DNA of 10,039 nt from contig DBRA01000008.1 of the NCBI GenBank assembly GCA_002305445.1, positions 16,864 through 26,902 of the forward strand. The letters are read 5' to 3'. Position 1 is the stretch's first letter, and each line of letters opens with the position of its first letter. Under the pieces are notes generated by a model. That model saw only the letters and a list, made by a program, of their open reading frames with translations, ran no database searches and was not told where the DNA came from. Below are positions 6,531-10,039 of this stretch, piece by piece. Source of the stretch: Clostridiales bacterium UBA1380. Its GTDB lineage: Bacteria; Bacillota; Clostridia; Oscillospirales; CAG-272. A program made the translations under genes and the position numbers.

Positions 6531-7820
6531 ATGGAAAAAATCGTAATATACGGCGGAGTTCCTCTCCGGGGATCCGTTGATATCAGCGGTATGAAAAACG
6601 CGGCGCTGCCGATAATTTTCTCCTGCATTCTTGTCAAGGATAAATGCACCATTGAGAATATACCGCTTGTCAGCGACGTCACATTTGCGCTCGAGATCCT
6701 GCGCGACATGGGCGCGGATATAAAGACGGTCTCGAAAAACTCAGTTCAGATAGACTGCACCAACGTTCGCTGGGGAACTTCGAATTACGAGCTTGTTCGC
6801 CAGATGCGCGCATCGTACTATCTTCTCGGAGCCGAGCTCGGCCGCTGGGGCAGGGCGCATGTCGGTTTCCCAGGCGGCTGCGATTTCGGCGACAGGCCGA
6901 TCGACCAGCATATAAAGGGCTTCGAAGCGCTCGGCGGCATCGTTAACACCGAGAACGGCTATATAACCATAGATGCGCCGAACGGCATCCGCGGCAACAA
7001 CGTGTTCTTCGACCTGTCGTCGGTCGGCGCGACGATCAATATCATGCTCGCTGCGGTGATGGCCGAGGGCACGACCACGATAGACAACGCAGCGCGCGAG
7101 CCGCACATCGTCGACCTCGCAAACTTCCTCAACACCTGCGGCGCCAACATAACCGGCGCAGGTACCGACATGATCAGGATCAAGGGCGTCAAGTCGCTTA
7201 AGGGCTGCACTTACGCGATAATCCCCGACATGATTGAAGCGGGGACGTATATGATCGCCGGCGCCGCCACGAAGGGCTGCGTCCGTGTCAACAACGTCAT
7301 ACCGAAGCACCTCGAATCCGTATCGGCCAAGCTGGTCGAGATGGGTATAACAGTCGAGGAGCTTGACGATGCGATTATTGTAAAATACGACGGCGAGCTC
7401 AATAAGACAAACGTCAAAACTCTGCCGTATCCCGGCTTCCCGACCGACATGCACCCTCAGATGAGCGTGCTTTTATGCCTTGCCAACGGCGTGAGCTATG
7501 TGTCGGAAGGCATATACGAGAACCGGTTCAGGTATGTCGACGAGCTACGCAGAATGGGCGCGTCGATAAAGGTCGACGGCCGCTCCGCCATAATCGAGGG
7601 CGGCGCGCCTCTTTCCGCGGCTAAAGTCAAAGCGGTCGACCTTCGCGCGGGCGTGGCGCTTGTGATAGCGGCGCTGACGGCGGAAGGAAGATCCGAGATA
7701 ACGGACATCCATTATATCGAGCGCGGTTATGACGATATCGTCGGCAAGCTGCATACTCTCGGCGCCAACATAAAGAAGGAGTATGTCCCGGACTCAGGAA
7801 GCCTGCTCAAGGCAAACTGA
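6531..7820 (+). CDS. murA: UDP-N-acetylglucosamine 1-carboxyvinyltransferase (MurA)
   Basis: 429 residues, the usual MurA length. It transfers enolpyruvate from PEP to UDP-GlcNAc, the first committed step of peptidoglycan synthesis in the cytoplasm. Family landmarks: Lys22 in SGMKNAALP, the VRQMRASYYLLGAELGRWG segment with Arg93, the catalytic Cys117 in FPGGCDFGDRPIDQH, Asp306 in GFPTDMHPQMS, and the C-terminal DLRAG...IERGYDDIVGKLHTLGANI. Cys117 is the residue alkylated by fosfomycin, so the enzyme should be sensitive. One small departure is Met for the usual Ala before KNAALP. Bacillota often carry two paralogues (murA/murZ); this window alone cannot tell which this is. The start is supported by GGAG nine bases upstream. 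It has its own promoter and probable WalR box, although an upstream transcript could also read in. A hairpin terminator lies 73 bases after its stop. Confidence 0.96.
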   Translation: MEKIVIYGGVPLRGSVDISGMKNAALPIIFSCILVKDKCTIENIPLVSDVTFALEILRDMGADIKTVSKNSVQIDCTNVRWGTSNYELVRQMRASYYLLGAELGRWGRAHVGFPGGCDFGDRPIDQHIKGFEALGGIVNTENGYITIDAPNGIRGNNVFFDLSSVGATINIMLAAVMAEGTTTIDNAAREPHIVDLANFLNTCGANITGAGTDMIRIKGVKSLKGCTYAIIPDMIEAGTYMIAGAATKGCVRVNNVIPKHLESVSAKLVEMGITVEELDDAIIVKYDGELNKTNVKTLPYPGFPTDMHPQMSVLLCLANGVSYVSEGIYENRFRYVDELRRMGASIKVDGRSAIIEGGAPLSAAKVKAVDLRAGVALVIAALTAEGRSEITDIHYIERGYDDIVGKLHTLGANIKKEYVPDSGSLLKAN

Positions 7821-7841
7821 CGGGAGATTAATTAAACGCAT

Positions 7842-7869
7842 TTATCACGGATGCTCATGCTGATATAAT
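7842..7869 (+). promoter_or_regulatory. Weak possible promoter just before the murA terminator
   Basis: A perfect TATAAT (7864-7869) has TTATCA (7842-7847, 4 of 6 to TTGACA) 16 bases upstream. A transcript would start near 7876 and meet the terminator hairpin at 7894, giving an RNA of only about 50 bases. AT-rich DNA yields such matches by chance, so this is tentative. Confidence 0.25.
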
Positions 7870-7893
7870 ACAACGAGATGATATAGTTAATAA

Positions 7894-7925
7894 GCGGACA
7901 GTTGCGGCTGTCCGCATTTATTATA
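7894..7925 (+). terminator. Rho-independent terminator after murA
   Basis: GCGGACAG (7894-7901) and CTGTCCGC (7908-7915) form a perfect 8-base GC-rich stem with a 6-base loop, followed by the T/A-rich ATTTATTATA. The tail is interrupted by A's, so termination may be incomplete. The left flank is also A/T-rich (TAGTTAATAA), so weak action on the - strand is possible. Confidence 0.75.
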
Positions 7926-7971
7926 TCTTAATAACTCTTATGTTATTTTATATACCAATTGCGGAACAAGC

Positions 7972-8000
7972 TTGAAAAGCTACGTATACTCGGATATAAT
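7972..8000 (+). promoter_or_regulatory. Sigma-A promoter for the second two-component system
   Basis: TTGAAA (7972-7977) and TATAAT (7995-8000) are spaced by exactly 17 bases, 11 of 12 positions to consensus. Start of transcription would be near 8007, giving a leader of about 85 bases. A small inverted repeat AGCTT-GAA-AAGCT (7969-7981) covers the -35 and could be an operator. The stretch 7821-8091 otherwise holds only the hairpin terminator and the leader; I see no small gene in it. Confidence 0.75.
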
Positions 8001-8075
8001 ATTCAAAATAAGCTAATTTATACCAGCGCGAAAAGCATGGCAAGATAAGTACCGCCGCAAACAATAATCACATAC

Positions 8076-8089
8076 ATAAAGGCGGACAG
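8076..8089 (+). promoter_or_regulatory. Histidine kinase ribosome-binding region with anti-SD partners
   Basis: ATAAAGGCGGACAG just before the ATG at 8092 holds the likely ribosome site (AAAGGCGG). CCGCC at 8052-8056 in the same leader can pair with GGCGG (8081-8085). The 3' arm and tail of the murA terminator (7908-7921, CTGTCCGCATTTAT) is complementary to the whole element at 13 of 14 positions. Both could hide the ribosome site. Confidence 0.4.
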
Positions 8090-8091
8090 AT

Positions 8092-9384
8092 ATGAAAAAA
8101 ATGATCTCCCGCATAAGGCAGACATACTTCGCTCCGACGCTCGAGCTTCGCGTCCAGCTGTTCAATGTCTTAGGCATGGTCAGCGCCTGTTTCTGCCTTG
8201 TAATCGCCGTTATAAACGCTTTTGCCGGAATCGGTATTGCGGGCGTGCTGGTGGATCTGGCGGCCGCGGCGTTCTGTGTGGGGCTTGTTGTCTATGCCAG
8301 CCGCAGCGGACGCGCGCAGCTTTGTCACATCATAACCATCACCGGTTGCTTTTTAATCCTATTTCCGTATCTCTTTTTTAAGATGGGCGGCTATAAAGGC
8401 GGAGTCCCCTGCTTTCTGATATTTGCCGTAGTGTTCACTGTGTTTATGATGGAGGGAACACTCGCGCTGATTTTCACCGCGCTTGAACTCACGGTTTACA
8501 CGGGGATGTATTTTTACGCCTACCGTTATCCAGCAAGCGTCACCGTGTTCCCGGATGAAAAAGGACTGCTGGTCAGCAACCTGATGGATCTTTTGATCGT
8601 CGGCGTCGCGCTGGGCGCAACGATGTACGCGCAGGTCAGAGTGTACCGGCGGCAGCAGAGCGAGCTGGATGAGCAGAACGCCGTGCTTGCGCAAGTCAAC
8701 CGCGCAAAGACCGAGTTTTTGGCAAACACATCCCATGAGATGCGCACGCCGCTCACCGTAATCTCCGTCAACGTACAGGCCGTTAACGGCATCCTGCAGC
8801 ATATGAACGAGTCTGTGACTGATCCGGAGGTGACGGAGCTGCTCGCGGACGCGCAGGAAGAGGTCATGCAGCTGTCGCGTATGGTGGGCGGAATGCTGAC
8901 CCTGGCGTCCGTCAGCGAGCGGACGGAAAAGAGCAGGGTCGACCTGACGGCGCTATACGGCGGCGTTTCGGATATGATGCGCCTGACGCTCTCGAAAAAC
9001 GGAAACGCTCTTCAGGCGGAGATCGGCAAGAATCTGACCGTTTTCGGCGACGCCGACCTGCTTTCTCAGGTCGCGGTCAACCTGATTCAAAACGCGCACG
9101 CCCATACGGAAAACGGAACCATCGGCTTTACGGCAGGGCAGGACGCCGGCCAGGTAACCGTGACGGTGTCCGACAACGGCTCCGGCATCCCGCCCGAGCT
9201 TTTACCGCGCGTGTTCGAGCGCGGCGTTACCGATGGCGGCACCGGTTTGGGGCTGTTCTTATGTAAAACCGTTGCGGAGTCTCACGGCGGTAAAATATCG
9301 ATTGCGAGCGAGCTTGGCAAAGGCACGACGGTGACTTTTACACTGCCGGCATATCAGGGACAGTACGGAGATGACGCGTCATGA
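8092..9384 (+). CDS. Six-TM sensor histidine kinase
   Basis: 430 residues. Six membrane segments fill the first half (about 25-46, 48-70, 77-96, 104-120, 122-144, 159-181) with only short loops, so any signal is probably sensed within or at the membrane. A short charged coiled-coil-like linker (about 184-207) leads to HisKA with His215 in FLANTSHEMRTPLTVI. The HATPase domain has N-box VNLIQNAHAHTENG (Asn334), G1 DNGSGIPPE and G2 GGTGLGLFLC. The ATP lid between is very short (VFERGVTDGGTGLGL): the usual FYR...segment is missing. It should phosphorylate the regulator encoded next, with which it overlaps by ATGA. No HAMP or PAS domain is seen. The signal cannot be named; its place beside murA and walRK makes an envelope or antibiotic signal plausible but unproven. 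Its own promoter lies upstream. Codon use is slightly less GC-extreme than in the wal genes. Confidence 0.9.
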   Translation: MKKMISRIRQTYFAPTLELRVQLFNVLGMVSACFCLVIAVINAFAGIGIAGVLVDLAAAAFCVGLVVYASRSGRAQLCHIITITGCFLILFPYLFFKMGGYKGGVPCFLIFAVVFTVFMMEGTLALIFTALELTVYTGMYFYAYRYPASVTVFPDEKGLLVSNLMDLLIVGVALGATMYAQVRVYRRQQSELDEQNAVLAQVNRAKTEFLANTSHEMRTPLTVISVNVQAVNGILQHMNESVTDPEVTELLADAQEEVMQLSRMVGGMLTLASVSERTEKSRVDLTALYGGVSDMMRLTLSKNGNALQAEIGKNLTVFGDADLLSQVAVNLIQNAHAHTENGTIGFTAGQDAGQVTVTVSDNGSGIPPELLPRVFERGVTDGGTGLGLFLCKTVAESHGGKISIASELGKGTTVTFTLPAYQGQYGDDAS

Positions 9385-10039
9385 CGAATGATGATAAGCG
9401 CAAACTGCTTCTGCTTGTAGAGGACAACGAAAAAATCATGAACGGCAACCGGCGCCTTTTCGGTTTCGCCGGTTATGAGACCGTCGCCGCGCTGACGCTG
9501 GCCGAAGCCCGCGCCGCCATATCCGCAACCAGACCGGACGCGATACTGCTCGATATCATGCTCCCGGACGGCAGCGGACTCGACTTCATGCGGGAGCTGA
9601 GGGAGAGCGGCAGCGCCGGCATCCCGATCCTGCTTCTCACCGGCCTTACCACGCCGGAGGATGTGATAAAAGGGTTGACTGCCGGAGGCGACGACTACCT
9701 GACCAAACCATACGACTTTCCGATACTGCTTGCGAGGGTGGAAGCGCTGCTGCGGCGCGCACAGCGGGTGCCGGAGGTCATCAGCAGAGGACTTTTATCG
9801 CTTGATATCGCATCGGGTGTGGCTACGCTGAACGGAACGGATCTGCTTCTGAATAAAAAGGAATCGGCTCTGCTTCTCATATTCCTCCAAAACTCCGAAC
9901 GCTACATCGACGCGGAGTACCTTTATGAAAAGATATGGCATGCGCCGATGACCGGCAGCACGCAGGCGCTGAAGTCGACCATCACACGGCTTCGCGCAAA
10001 GCTCGGCGGCAGCGGATGGAACATCGCGGCCTCAAGAGG
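9381..10039 (+). CDS. OmpR-family response regulator, 3' end cut by window edge
   Basis: An open frame from the ATG at 9381 runs without stop to the end of the window, giving 219 residues; probably only 10-20 residues are missing. The receiver domain (about 7-122) has VEDN (Glu14, Asp15), phospho-acceptor Asp58 in LLDIMLPDGSG, Thr87 in LLLTG and Lys109 in GGDDYLTKPYD. The winged-helix domain (about 128 onward) shows LNKKESALLLIFLQ, DAEYLYEKIWH and the helix STQALKSTITRLRAKLG. It should be the partner of the six-TM kinase: the kinase stop and this start share ATGA, so translation is coupled. Its targets cannot be read from the window; self-regulation through the promoter at 7972-8000 is possible. 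It is distinct from WalR, sharing only family-level motifs. Confidence 0.92.
   Translation, partial: MTNDDKRKLLLLVEDNEKIMNGNRRLFGFAGYETVAALTLAEARAAISATRPDAILLDIMLPDGSGLDFMRELRESGSAGIPILLLTGLTTPEDVIKGLTAGGDDYLTKPYDFPILLARVEALLRRAQRVPEVISRGLLSLDIASGVATLNGTDLLLNKKESALLLIFLQNSERYIDAEYLYEKIWHAPMTGSTQALKSTITRLRAKLGGSGWNIAASR

Noticed and set aside
7941..7957. TGTTAT as a possible WalR box before the second kinase
   Set aside because: The second half-site (ATACCA) does not match TGTWAH, so only a chance half-site in AT-rich DNA remains.

Overview
The window reads as chromosomal DNA from a low-GC-lineage (Bacillota) bacterium of clostridial type with an unusually GC-rich genome. The signs are strong AGGAGG-type ribosome binding sites, Gram-positive sigma-A style promoters (TTGAAA-17-TATAAT and an extended TGnTATAAT), heavy G/C at third codon positions, AT-rich intergenic DNA, and above all a WalR-WalK-YycH-YycI gene order, known only from Gram-positive Bacillota. 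An uncultured gut-type Clostridia member is my inference. All genes point right (+ strand).

Left part (1-6378): a probable operon for cell-wall control. The 3' end of an unrecognised gene is followed by a secreted protein with a copper-amine-oxidase-N-like stalk domain, a Thr-rich linker and what looks like a catalytically dead NodB polysaccharide deacetylase fold. Its end overlaps the start of walR, an OmpR-family response regulator. Then come walK (two membrane segments, HAMP, PAS, HisKA and HATPase domains) and two single-pass membrane proteins that match the YycH and YycI regulators of WalK by position, topology and N-terminal signature; these two overlap by ATGA.

Middle (6379-7925): a 152-base gap carries an extended -10 promoter for murA and, just upstream, a direct repeat that fits 11 of 12 positions of the WalR box. 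murA encodes the first committed peptidoglycan enzyme, with its fosfomycin-target Cys present. It ends before a clean hairpin that probably stops transcription. If the WalR box is real, the regulator made by the left operon controls peptidoglycan precursor synthesis next door.

Right part (7926-10039): an AT-rich leader with a good sigma-A promoter drives a second two-component system: a six-membrane-segment histidine kinase with no large external domain, overlapping by ATGA an OmpR-family response regulator that runs off the window. The kinase ribosome binding site is complementary at 13 of 14 positions to the 3' arm and tail of the murA terminator, which suggests possible RNA-level control. 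I see no tRNA, rRNA, CRISPR array, insertion sequence or other mobile element. The most unusual points are the dead deacetylase protein coupled to walR, the WalR box before murA, and the terminator/RBS complementarity.
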